From an uncultured Lachnospiraceae bacterium (GTDB taxonomy: Bacteria; Bacillota; Clostridia; Lachnospirales; Lachnospiraceae), in contig CAJUAA010000057.1 of the NCBI GenBank assembly GCA_910584205.1, positions 1 to 13,881 of the forward strand: 13,881 nucleotides of DNA, given 5' to 3'. The notes below the pieces were generated by a model. It searched no databases and had not been told where the DNA came from. It was given only the letters and a program-made list of their open reading frames with translations. A program made the position numbers and the translations under genes. Below are positions 1 to 7,798 of the stretch, piece after piece; positions within the stretch are counted from its first letter, which is position 1; each line of letters begins with the position of its first letter.

Positions 1-732
1 TATGCAGATGTTAATTGGGCATGGTCAAGTACCCACCATCATGCCAGAAGCCTCATTTTTTCTTATCATTTTCTGACTGGAAATATCCCGGTTGGAGAAG
101 AGAATGATTTTGTGGACGTCATGCAGGGGGACTTTTCAAAGGTAGACGGTTTGACGGAAGACGAAATGCGGGAAATGGAAGTCTTTTTTGAAAATCTGGA
201 TGAAATTGATGATACAAAATGGATTTTCCGTGATTTGAATTCGGATGGAACGCAGGAGCTTCTGCTGGTGCAGAACAGGGGCGGCAGTGATGAGCCTGGC
301 AGAATCCATGCCGCTTTTCGAACAGAAGGAAAATATCGTCGGATTTTATGGGATTGTTCAGACAGCGGTGAATGTTATATTCCGGGTCGGGAGAATTTGA
401 TATACTGTACGCAGTATCAGGGGATATTCCAATATAAAAGCTATACGGAATGCTGCTTTGATGAAACGTGGGAAATGACCATGTTAGGGAAACTGGAAAT
501 TTTCCGGGTGACCGATCTGGAGGAATGGAACGGGATACCGGATCACTTTCTTTCTTTGGAACGTCCGGAAGTGGAAAGCGAAGGAATTTATTATTGTATG
601 ATCTCGGACTGCCGCAATGGGTCTGATAAAAAAATGCTGACAGAAACAGAATGGATAGAATGCGTCGAAACAATGGTTGGGGTGCCGTTTGATGCCGTAA
701 AGCCTGAATGGTATGAGAAAGCCGGGCTGTAA
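1..732 (+). CDS. Hypothetical protein, 5' end outside the window
   Basis: The frame is open from the first base of the window to the TAA at 730-732, giving 243 visible residues. The first ATG (112) has no good ribosome binding site and is preceded by 37 in-frame sense codons, so the true start is upstream. I do not recognise the family. Around visible residues 78-90 the protein has an FRDLNSDGTQELLLV stretch, a DxNxDG-type loop seen in many secreted or lipoprotein-like Bacillota proteins of unknown function; it may bind calcium, but that is inference. The rest is acidic, rich in aromatic residues and cysteines, with no membrane segment in the visible part. Any signal peptide would lie outside the window. 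The gene converges on the histidine kinase gene, with a shared hairpin terminator between them. Confidence 0.7.
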   Translation, partial: YADVNWAWSSTHHHARSLIFSYHFLTGNIPVGEENDFVDVMQGDFSKVDGLTEDEMREMEVFFENLDEIDDTKWIFRDLNSDGTQELLLVQNRGGSDEPGRIHAAFRTEGKYRRILWDCSDSGECYIPGRENLIYCTQYQGIFQYKSYTECCFDETWEMTMLGKLEIFRVTDLEEWNGIPDHFLSLERPEVESEGIYYCMISDCRNGSDKKMLTETEWIECVETMVGVPFDAVKPEWYEKAGL

Positions 733-740
733 GAGAATAC

Positions 741-786
741 AAAAATGCCGCGCCGTCATCGGTTTGGATGATCGGGCGGCATTTTT
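741..786. terminator. Bidirectional rho-independent terminator between convergent genes
   Basis: AAAAATGCCGC (741-751) pairs perfectly with GCGGCATTTTT (776-786). The stem continues inward with CCG/CGG (753-755 with 773-775) and TCATC/GATGA (756-760 with 767-771), apart from small bulges. The A-tract on one side and T-tract on the other give a U-run in both directions. It sits 8 bases after the partial gene and 37 bases after the kinase gene, so it can end both transcripts. Confidence 0.85.
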
Positions 787-823
787 ATGGGCTTACGGGG
801 CATGCGGTAGACGGCGCGGCCGT

Positions 824-2263
824 TTACTCTGCTGTCTCGGCTTCCTCTGCCCGGCTCAGGGAGAAGATGAATTCCGTGCCCACGCCTTCGGTGCTGATGA
901 CATTGATATTTTCATCATGGAGCTGGATGATCTCCTTGACGATGGCGAGTCCCAGTCCGGTGCCGGATTTGTCCCTGCCTCTGGAGACGTCCGTCTTGTA
1001 GAAACGCTCCCATATCTTTTTCAGGCTGTCCTTCGGGATGCCTGCGCCGGTGTCCCGGACGGAGACGAAGATTTTCTCATATTTGATGGTCGTCTCGATG
1101 GTGATGACGGAATCCGGCTGGCTGAATTTGATGGCGTTGTCGATGAGGTTGTAGAGCACCTGCTGGATCTTGCCCATGTCCGCATAGACGTAGGATTCCC
1201 AGTCCGTGAACAGCAGTTCGATGGAAATGCGCCGGGTGGTACAGGTTCCTTCAAAGGTGGCGGCGGTATTTTTGATGACCGTATTGATGTCGAAACGGCT
1301 TTTGCACAGACGGTTCTGCTTCGGGTCCATGGAATTCAGGGTCAGAAGGCCGCTGGTCAGCTTGGTCAGCCGCTCCGTTTCCCGCAGGACGATGTTCAGA
1401 TATTTTTCCTGCATGTCGAAGGGAATCGTCCCGTCCAGCATGGCCTCGATGTATCCTTTGATGGAGGTCAGCGGGGAACGGAAATCATGGGAAATGTTGG
1501 AGATCAGCTTTCGCTGGTCTTCGTCGTAATCCTTCAGGGATTCGGCCATGAAATCCATGGTATCCGCGATGAAACCCAGCTCGTCCTCCCGATTCATACG
1601 GATGAGAGCGGTGAAATTGCCGAGGGCGTATTCGCCGGAGCCTTTCCAGATTCTGCGGATGGGCAGGCAGACGATCAGCCAGACTGCCAGGGCAAAGAGC
1701 AGGATCAGGAGCATGAGCAGGATCTGGGTGACATAAAATGAGAGAAGGTAGCCTTCCTTTTCCTGCACGACGACGGTCATGGGCGTGTGGATGGCAATGT
1801 ATCCCCGCACGTGGTAATTGTGAGATACGGGGATCAGAACGCTCAGCGTCTTGTCGGAGAACATGCCGAAGAAATCCCCGATCATATAATATTTTCCGCC
1901 GGGGAGCACGGAGTTGAAATCCGGAATCTCCATCGGTTCCTCCAGGATGCCGGAGGACTGCGAATCTAGGATCAGCTCTCCGTCTCTGCTGATCAGCCAG
2001 ATGCTCGCGTCCAGATAGACATCCAGAGAGGAAAGCAAGGACTGGACCGACGACAGGGCCTTCCGGCTTTCCGGCTCTTCGAAATAATTTCCCACGTACT
2101 GGTCCGACATGTAGAGCCCTTCCTGATAAAGGGCGGAGGCTCTGGCCGTCACGGCATTCTGCATCATAAGATGTGAGGAACACGTGGAGATGCATAAAAA
2201 ACAACATACTCCAAGGGCGAGGACCGACAGGATGTATTTCACATTCAGAGACAGCCGCATCAT
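824..2263 (-). CDS. Membrane sensor histidine kinase (HisKA/HATPase_c)
   Basis: This 479-aa protein is the sensor half of a two-component system; it would autophosphorylate on His and pass phosphate to the regulator encoded just upstream. A short cytoplasmic N-terminus leads into a membrane segment at about residues 10-30, an extracytoplasmic sensor region at about 31-172, a second membrane segment at about 176-200 and a HAMP-like linker. The H-box NISHDFRSPLTS carries the phosphoacceptor His259. The ATPase domain has the N-box YNLIDNAIKF (371-380), DTGAG (404-408), ERFYK (419-423) and GTGLG (434-438), so all catalytic motifs are intact. The start overlaps the regulator's stop codon in ATGATG, so either Met1 or Met2 could be used; GAGGTG lies just upstream, and translational coupling is likely. 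The signal it senses cannot be told from the sequence. Confidence 0.93.
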   Translation of the reverse strand: MMRLSLNVKYILSVLALGVCCFLCISTCSSHLMMQNAVTARASALYQEGLYMSDQYVGNYFEEPESRKALSSVQSLLSSLDVYLDASIWLISRDGELILDSQSSGILEEPMEIPDFNSVLPGGKYYMIGDFFGMFSDKTLSVLIPVSHNYHVRGYIAIHTPMTVVVQEKEGYLLSFYVTQILLMLLILLFALAVWLIVCLPIRRIWKGSGEYALGNFTALIRMNREDELGFIADTMDFMAESLKDYDEDQRKLISNISHDFRSPLTSIKGYIEAMLDGTIPFDMQEKYLNIVLRETERLTKLTSGLLTLNSMDPKQNRLCKSRFDINTVIKNTAATFEGTCTTRRISIELLFTDWESYVYADMGKIQQVLYNLIDNAIKFSQPDSVITIETTIKYEKIFVSVRDTGAGIPKDSLKKIWERFYKTDVSRGRDKSGTGLGLAIVKEIIQLHDENINVISTEGVGTEFIFSLSRAEEAETAE

Positions 2264-2955
2264 TTCACCTCGAATTTATAGCCGATGCCCCAGACTGTTG
2301 CCAGACGCCAGGCGTCGTGGTCCTTGATTTTTTCCCGGAGGCGCTTGATGTGGACGTCCACCGTACGGGTGTCGCCGATGTATTCGTAGCCCCAGATGTG
2401 ATCCAGCAGCTGTTCTCTTGTGAACACCTGGTTGGGTGAGGACGCGAGGAAATAGAGAAGCTCCAGTTCCTTTGGCGGCATCTCCACGGTCTTTCCCCGA
2501 TAGACGACGGAATAATTGGTCTGATTGATGATCAGGTCCGGATACTGCACCAGCCTGGAAGCGGGGGCGGCGTCGGACCGTGCGGGCTGGAAACGCCGCA
2601 GGACGGCTTTAACCCGCGCCACCAGTTCCTTGGAATCAAAGGGCTTGATCATATAGTCGTCGGCGCCCAGTTCCAGTCCCAGCACCTTGTCAAAGATCTC
2701 TCCTTTGGCGGAAAGCATGATGATCGGCGTGTTGGAGCGGGAGCGGATTTCCCGGCAGACCTGATAGCCGTCGATACCCGGCAGCATCAGATCCAGAAGG
2801 ATCAGGTTGGGCTGAAAGGTGTCAAATACCTGCAGCGCCGCTTCTCCGTCCTCCACGATCCGGACCTCATAAAATTCTTTGGTCAGATAGAGGGAGATCA
2901 GCTCCGCGATATTCGCGTCATCGTCTACGATCAGTATTTTCTGTTTGGATGCCAT
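2260..2955 (-). CDS. OmpR/PhoB-family response regulator
   Basis: This 231-aa protein is the DNA-binding partner of the adjacent kinase. The receiver domain (residues 5-118) has the acidic pair Asp11/Asp12, the phosphoacceptor Asp55 in LILLDLMLPG, Ser82 at the usual Thr/Ser position and Lys104 in MIKPF. The C-terminal winged helix (about 135-231) has the typical PPKELELLYFLA, TREQLLDHIWG and TVDVHIKRLREKI stretches and ends in GIGYKFEVK. It starts 30 nt after the mutS2 stop. AAGGAG at 2974-2969 is a slightly distant ribosome binding site (13 nt). The 4-bp ATGA overlap with the kinase gene indicates coupled translation. No separate promoter is obvious in the short gap, so it is probably co-transcribed from the mutS2 promoter. 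The subfamily is certain; the regulon is unknown. Confidence 0.95.
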   Translation of the reverse strand: MASKQKILIVDDDANIAELISLYLTKEFYEVRIVEDGEAALQVFDTFQPNLILLDLMLPGIDGYQVCREIRSRSNTPIIMLSAKGEIFDKVLGLELGADDYMIKPFDSKELVARVKAVLRRFQPARSDAAPASRLVQYPDLIINQTNYSVVYRGKTVEMPPKELELLYFLASSPNQVFTREQLLDHIWGYEYIGDTRTVDVHIKRLREKIKDHDAWRLATVWGIGYKFEVK

Positions 2956-2985
2956 GATGTCTTGTTAACTCCTTTGTCTGTAGCT

Positions 2986-5358
2986 CTATTTGAATTCTGC
3001 GATGGTGACGCCGGCTTCGCCCTCCCCAAAGGTGCCGAGCCGGTAGCTTTTTACATATTTGCATCGTTTCAGATGCTGGTGGACGGCGTTTCTCAGGGCG
3101 CCGGTGCCCTTGCCGTGCACGATCCGGACGCTGGGCACGTGGGCAAGCCAGGCGTCGTCCAGGTATTTGTCCAGATGTCCCATGGCCTCATCCACCGTCA
3201 TGCCGATCAGCTTGATCTCTGTGCTGACCAGGGAAGACTTGGACATCTTGATTTTACCGCCGCCCGAGGCAGAACCCGGGGCCTTCGGCTGCTCTGCTTC
3301 CGCCAGAAATTCCAGGTCGTCGATGTGGACCTGGGAACGGAGGATGCCCATCTGCACAAACAGATCTCCCTTTGCGTTGGGGAGCGTGCTGACGGTGCCT
3401 TCCAGATTCAGGCTCAGCACCCGTACCCGGTCTCCGATGTGAAGCGAGGCGGCGCGGAGTTTTTTCTTCGGCTTCTGCGGGGCAGTCTGGATGCCGGTCT
3501 CGGTGGACTTGATCTTTTCCCGCAGACGCGCCCGTTCCGCTTCCATCTCTTTGGCAGAGATGCCCTCTTTGCCGAATTTGTGGAAATTCTTCATGGTCTC
3601 GTCCGCGTATTCCTTGGCTTCCCGCAGGATCGCGTTGGCTTTTTCCGTGGCGTCTCTCAGGATCTTTTCTTTTCGTTCATCGATTCGGTCCTGCTTTTTC
3701 TGCAGGGCGTTGCGCAGGCTTCGGATCTCTTCCTTGTAGCGGGCGATCTCCATTTGCTCCCGTTCCAGCGTGACCCGGCTGTTTTCCAGTCCGGCGATCA
3801 CGTCCTCGAAGCTCTCTTCCTCCGCGCTGATCTGTTTTTTCGCTTCCTCGATCAGAAAGGCCGGAAGCCCCAGCCGCTGGGAGATGGCGAAGGCGTTGCT
3901 CTTGCCCGGGATGCCTACCAGAAGACGATAGGTGGGGCGCAGGGACTCCACGTCGAATTCGCAGCAGGCGTTCTCCACGCCGTCGGTGCTGAGGGCGTAG
4001 ACTTTCAGTTCGCTGTAATGGGTGGTGGCCATGGTGCGGATCCCCTGACGGTGCAGGTGGTCCAGGATGGAGATTGCCAGAGCGGCGCCCTCCGTGGGAT
4101 CCGTGCCGGCGCCCAGTTCGTCGAACAGGACCAGGGACTGGAGGGTTGCCTCCTGCAGAATGGACACGATATTGCTCATATGGGAGGAGAAGGTACTCAG
4201 GCTCTGTTCGATGCTCTGTTCATCTCCGATGTCCGCAAAGACCTGGTCAAACACGGCCAGCTCTGAGCGCTCAAAGGCCGGGATGTGAAGCCCGGACTGC
4301 CCCATGAGCGTGAACAGCCCCACGGTTTTCAGCGAAACGGTCTTGCCGCCCGTGTTGGGGCCGGTGACGATCAGAAGGTCAAAATCCTTTCCCAGCATCA
4401 GGTTGATGGGGACGACTTTCGCCGGGTCCAGCAGCGGATGCCGCCCGTCCTTGATGTGGATGCGCCCTTCCGTATTGAAGATGGGGCGGGTGGCCTTCAT
4501 GTCTTTGGCAAGCATGGCTTTCGCAAAGATGAAATCCAGCCGTACCAGGATCTCATAGTCGCCGGTGAGCAGTTCCATGTGGACGGCGGCGGCTTCACTG
4601 AGCACGGCCAGCACCTTCTCGATCTCCTTTTGTTCTTTCAGGATCAGCTCTTTGTATTCATTGTTCAGTTTTACCACAGCCATGGGTTCGATGAACAGGG
4701 TGGAGCCGGTGGAGCTCTGATCGTGGATCATGCCCGGCACCTGGCCGCGGTGTTCGGCTTTGACCGGCAGACAGTAACGTCCGTCGCGCATGGTGATGAC
4801 CGCGTCCTGCAGATAGGTGCGGACGGACCCGTTGACCATGGAATTCAGCGTGCTGTGCACCCGGTCGTCCATCTGCCGCATGGAACGGCGGACGGAGAAA
4901 AGGGCCGGGCTTGCGTCGTCCGCCATGGTATCCTCGGACAGGATGCAGCGGCGGATCTCCTGGGCCAGAGACGTGACCGGTTCCAGAAGCTCAAAGGATT
5001 CGTCCAGGGAATCCCGGGTATCCTCCTCCGGGTCCCGCTGGCCGTACTGTTTCACTTTCAGCGCGGTCTCCAGAAGAGACATGATCTGGAGCAGTTCGCC
5101 CATTCCCAGGACGCCGCCGATCTCCAGCCGTTTGACAAAGCCGCGGATATCCCGGATTCCGCCGAAGGAAAGGCTGCCCTTCCGGCAGATGCGGCGGAGC
5201 GCGTCCGCCGTCTCGGCCTGCGCCTGCTCGATCTCCGGCAGAGAACCGCAGGGGATCAGGTTTTCGCAGAGTGCCCTGGCGCCCGCGGAAGCGGCGTGTC
5301 CGGTCAGTATATGAATGATCTTGTCGTATTCCAGTTTGTGTAATGCTTTCTGATTCAT
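2986..5358 (-). CDS. mutS2: MutS2 / RqcU ATPase with C-terminal Smr domain
   Basis: This 790-aa protein is a full-length MutS2. In Bacillota the family acts on collided ribosomes (RqcU in Bacillus subtilis) and has been linked to control of recombination; it is not part of classical mismatch repair and lacks the MutS N-terminal mismatch-reading domain. The N-terminal core/clamp region comes first. The ATPase follows, with Walker A GPNTGGKT (333-340), Walker B LVLFDE (409-414) and TTHYSE (445-450). A long charged coiled coil runs at about 505-620, a KOW-like stretch at about 635-680 and the Smr domain at 714-790. In Smr the HGKGTG motif (748-753) is intact, but the LDLR motif of B. subtilis is replaced by IKLI. 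AGGAGG lies 5 nt before the ATG, which fixes the start. It heads the probable operon mutS2-regulator-kinase. Confidence 0.96.
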   Translation of the reverse strand: MNQKALHKLEYDKIIHILTGHAASAGARALCENLIPCGSLPEIEQAQAETADALRRICRKGSLSFGGIRDIRGFVKRLEIGGVLGMGELLQIMSLLETALKVKQYGQRDPEEDTRDSLDESFELLEPVTSLAQEIRRCILSEDTMADDASPALFSVRRSMRQMDDRVHSTLNSMVNGSVRTYLQDAVITMRDGRYCLPVKAEHRGQVPGMIHDQSSTGSTLFIEPMAVVKLNNEYKELILKEQKEIEKVLAVLSEAAAVHMELLTGDYEILVRLDFIFAKAMLAKDMKATRPIFNTEGRIHIKDGRHPLLDPAKVVPINLMLGKDFDLLIVTGPNTGGKTVSLKTVGLFTLMGQSGLHIPAFERSELAVFDQVFADIGDEQSIEQSLSTFSSHMSNIVSILQEATLQSLVLFDELGAGTDPTEGAALAISILDHLHRQGIRTMATTHYSELKVYALSTDGVENACCEFDVESLRPTYRLLVGIPGKSNAFAISQRLGLPAFLIEEAKKQISAEEESFEDVIAGLENSRVTLEREQMEIARYKEEIRSLRNALQKKQDRIDERKEKILRDATEKANAILREAKEYADETMKNFHKFGKEGISAKEMEAERARLREKIKSTETGIQTAPQKPKKKLRAASLHIGDRVRVLSLNLEGTVSTLPNAKGDLFVQMGILRSQVHIDDLEFLAEAEQPKAPGSASGGGKIKMSKSSLVSTEIKLIGMTVDEAMGHLDKYLDDAWLAHVPSVRIVHGKGTGALRNAVHQHLKRCKYVKSYRLGTFGEGEAGVTIAEFK

Positions 5359-5381
5359 AAATTCCTCCTGATGATATATGT

Positions 5382-5410
5382 ATCATACCTTATTTGGCGG
5401 AGAATGAAAA
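5382..5410 (-). promoter_or_regulatory. Candidate sigma-A promoter for mutS2 operon
   Basis: On the minus strand TTTTCA (5410-5405) is followed after 17 nt by TATGAT (5387-5382), matching the consensus in 4 and 5 of 6 bases. Transcription would begin near 5375, leaving a leader of about 16 nt that contains the AGGAGG site at 5369-5364. This is the only well-spaced candidate I see before mutS2. Confidence 0.5.
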
Positions 5411-5480
5411 GAAGAAGTTGCTTTATTTTACAGATCCGCAGACATTTGCAGAGACAGACGCGGGGGCTGCCAACACAAGC

Positions 5481-5509
5481 TGGACACAGGCGGGAAAATC
5501 GAGTATAAT
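5481..5509 (+). promoter_or_regulatory. Strong sigma-A promoter for the HtrA-like/yhaM/rlmD operon
   Basis: TGGACA (5481-5486), 17 nt, then TATAAT (5504-5509): 5 of 6 and 6 of 6 matches with ideal spacing. Transcription would begin near 5516, giving a leader of about 28 nt before the ATG at 5544 and its AGGAGG site. It lies inside the longer reading frame that starts at TTG 5394, which is evidence against that start. Confidence 0.8.
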
Positions 5510-5543
5510 ATCCGTGACAGACATGGTGCTGCAGGAGGCTGTT

Positions 5544-6812
5544 ATGGCAGAAGGAAGAGAAAACGGGAACAGGGATTTTTCATTTATCCAGGAAACGATC
5601 AAGCAGAAACGCCTCTATCAGAGCCGGGTAGTGCGGCGGATCGCATGGTCCGTGGCGTCCGGGCTTTTGTTTGCCCTGACAACGCTGGCGGTGTGGGTGC
5701 TTTTCGTGCCCGGACTGGAACAGAAGGCGGATCGTCAGGAGGTGCAGCCGGTTACACTTCCGGAGCCGGAAGAAGAGGATACGCAGAACGGGCCGGCAGC
5801 GGAGGAAGGAACGGTCTATGTGAAGGAATCGGTCAGCATGGAGCTGGAGGATTATAAGAAAATGTACCAGGAGCTCATGCAGGTCGGCAACCAGGTGGAG
5901 AAGAGCCTGGTAAATGTGTCCGCGCTTACGGTGAATACAGACTGGTTTTATGAGTCCTTTACGAGCCACAGTTCCGTGTCCGGGGTACTGGTGGAGGACA
6001 ATGGCATGGAGCTTCTCATCCTGACCGGTTACGACGGAGTGGAGGGCGGCGGAAGCCTTCAGGTGACTTTCTATGACCATACGACAGCGCCTGCCGTTCT
6101 GAAAAAATACGATCGGAACACAGGGCTTGCAGTGGTCAGTGTGAATCTGAGCGATCTGACGGACAGCACAAGGGACGTGATCTCGTATGCGGAGTTTGGT
6201 TCGTCAAAGACGCTGCGGAGCGGGGAGCCTGTGATGGCGGTGGGAAATCCGGTGGGGAATTACGGATCTCTCCTGTTCGGGAATCTGACTTCCTGCAACC
6301 AGACGGCGGGCCTGTATGACGGCAGCTACGGCGTGCTGACGACAGATATGGGAAAAGCGGGTTCAGGCAGCGGCGTGCTGGTCAACTGGAACGGCGAGAT
6401 CGTCGGTGTGATCCAGGACCGGTACGAGGTGAACAGCCAGAAAAATACGATCCAGGCGTACGGGATCTCGGATATTATGACGGTGATCGAGCATCTGTCC
6501 AACAGCCAGGACATTGTCTATCTGGGCATCGTAGGTACGGATGTGACGACGGCGGTGTCCGAGGCGGAGAACATTCCCGTGGGCGTATTCGTGTCGGAGG
6601 TGGGCATGGATTCTCCGGCCATTGAAGCGGGGATCCAGCCGGGAGATATTATTACCTCCATGAGCGGCCAGCCGGTTACGAATCTGAAAGATATTATGGC
6701 GATTTTGATGAAATGTTCCAACGGGCAGAATATCCAGGTCGTCTGTCAGCGGACGAACAAGGCGGTCTACCAGGAACTGGAGTTTTCTGTAGAACTGAAA
6801 ATATTAGAGTAG
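5544..6812 (+). CDS. Membrane-anchored HtrA-like trypsin/PDZ protein with lost catalytic triad
   Basis: This 422-aa protein has the layout of a membrane-bound HtrA/DegP protease. It has a cytoplasmic N-terminus with DFSFIQETIKQK, one membrane segment (about residues 32-55), an acidic linker, a trypsin-like double barrel (about 120-290) and a C-terminal PDZ domain (about 326-415). The ATG at 5544 is chosen because AGGAGG lies 5 nt before it and a strong promoter lies 35 nt upstream; a TTG at 5394 in the same frame would add 50 unlikely residues. The catalytic residues appear lost. Where HtrA has TNxHV there is TGYDGV (161-166), where it has TDLAV there is TGLAV (193-197), and where it has GNSGG there is GSGSG (273-277). 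It therefore probably binds peptides or scaffolds rather than cutting them. It is the first gene of a three-gene operon. Loss of activity is inferred by hand alignment. Confidence 0.88.
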   Translation: MAEGRENGNRDFSFIQETIKQKRLYQSRVVRRIAWSVASGLLFALTTLAVWVLFVPGLEQKADRQEVQPVTLPEPEEEDTQNGPAAEEGTVYVKESVSMELEDYKKMYQELMQVGNQVEKSLVNVSALTVNTDWFYESFTSHSSVSGVLVEDNGMELLILTGYDGVEGGGSLQVTFYDHTTAPAVLKKYDRNTGLAVVSVNLSDLTDSTRDVISYAEFGSSKTLRSGEPVMAVGNPVGNYGSLLFGNLTSCNQTAGLYDGSYGVLTTDMGKAGSGSGVLVNWNGEIVGVIQDRYEVNSQKNTIQAYGISDIMTVIEHLSNSQDIVYLGIVGTDVTTAVSEAENIPVGVFVSEVGMDSPAIEAGIQPGDIITSMSGQPVTNLKDIMAILMKCSNGQNIQVVCQRTNKAVYQELEFSVELKILE

Positions 6813-6828
6813 GGAGAATAAGGAGCAT

Positions 6829-7776
6829 ATGAAATACATTGATACATTCCGGGAGGGTGAGCGCGTCACGGGGATCTACCTGTGCAAATCCCGTCAGACT
6901 GCTTTGACAAAAGCGGGAAAGACGTATGAGAATGTGATTCTGCAGGATAAGACGGGCACGGCGGACGCCAAGATCTGGGACCCCAATTCCAGGGGGATCG
7001 GGGCTTTTGAAAGCCTGGATTATGTGGATATTGTGGCGGATGTGACCAGTTTTCAGGGACAGATCCAGCTGAATGTGAAGCGTGTCCGGAAAGCACAGGA
7101 GGGAGAATACGATCCGACCGATTATCTTCCGGTAAGCGGGAAGGATATTGAAGCCATGTATCAGGAGCTTCTGGGTTTTGTGGACCGGGTGGGCAATCCG
7201 TATCTGTCCAGGCTTCTGAAGAGCATCTTTGTGGAAGACCGGGAATTTGTGAAGGCGTTTAAATTCAGCAGTGCGGCCAAGAGCGTGCACCACGGTTTTG
7301 TGGGGGGTCTGCTGGAGCATACGCTGAGCGTTACAAAGCTGTGCGACTACTATATTCACGCATACGCCATGCTGAATGTAGATTTGTTGTATACGGCAGC
7401 CATGTGTCACGACATTGGAAAAGTGTATGAGCTGTCGCCGTTTCCGGAAAACGACTACACCGACGCGGGACAGCTGCTGGGGCATATTATGATCGGCTCG
7501 GAGATGGTCGGGGAGCGGATCAGGCAGATCGAGGGTTTTCCTGAGAAGCTGGGAAATGAGCTGCGGCACTGCATCCTGTCCCACCATGGGGAGCTGGAAT
7601 ACGGTTCTCCGAAGAAGCCGGCGCTTCTGGAGGCGGTGGCGCTGCATTTTGCGGATAATACGGACGCGCACATGCAGATGATGCTGGAGGCGCTGCACGC
7701 GGGAGGAGAGAGCCAGGGATGGCTTGGATACAACCGGCTGTTCGAGTCCAACATACGGCGCACGGGCCGTTGCTGA
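6829..7776 (+). CDS. yhaM: 3'-5' exoribonuclease, YhaM family (OB-fold plus HD domain)
   Basis: This 315-aa protein matches the length and layout of Bacillus YhaM (about 314 aa), a cytoplasmic 3'-5' exonuclease that trims short RNA ends and can act on single-stranded DNA. An OB-fold nucleic-acid-binding domain covers about residues 10-90, including LQDKTGTADAKIWD. The HD phosphohydrolase domain follows, with His164 in LLEHTLSV, the metal-binding His194-Asp195 in CHDIGK, His252-His253 in LSHHGELEYG and Asp276/Asp279 near HFADNTDAH, so the metal site looks intact. AAGGAG lies 3 nt before the ATG. The gene begins 16 nt after the HtrA-like gene and ends 22 nt before rlmD, so all three are probably co-transcribed. 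The C-terminal WLGYNRLFESNIRR is the usual end of the family in clostridia, so it is full length. Confidence 0.9.
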   Translation: MKYIDTFREGERVTGIYLCKSRQTALTKAGKTYENVILQDKTGTADAKIWDPNSRGIGAFESLDYVDIVADVTSFQGQIQLNVKRVRKAQEGEYDPTDYLPVSGKDIEAMYQELLGFVDRVGNPYLSRLLKSIFVEDREFVKAFKFSSAAKSVHHGFVGGLLEHTLSVTKLCDYYIHAYAMLNVDLLYTAAMCHDIGKVYELSPFPENDYTDAGQLLGHIMIGSEMVGERIRQIEGFPEKLGNELRHCILSHHGELEYGSPKKPALLEAVALHFADNTDAHMQMMLEALHAGGESQGWLGYNRLFESNIRRTGRC

Positions 7777-7798
7777 GGCGGCCGGGAGAGCGGAAGAG

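Noticed and set aside
713..1741. Long plus-strand frame opposite the histidine kinase
   Set aside because: It is antisense to a kinase with all motifs intact; its low-complexity Gly/Asp-rich product is typical of a GC-rich shadow frame.
2962..5343. Two long plus-strand frames (2962-4266 and 4285-5343) opposite mutS2
   Set aside because: They mirror a full-length mutS2 and show no domain, start site or promoter of their own.
7724..7798. Earlier in-frame ATG for rlmD
   Set aside because: It would overlap yhaM by 53 bp and add 25 residues before the normal TRAM start; 7799 has a better site.
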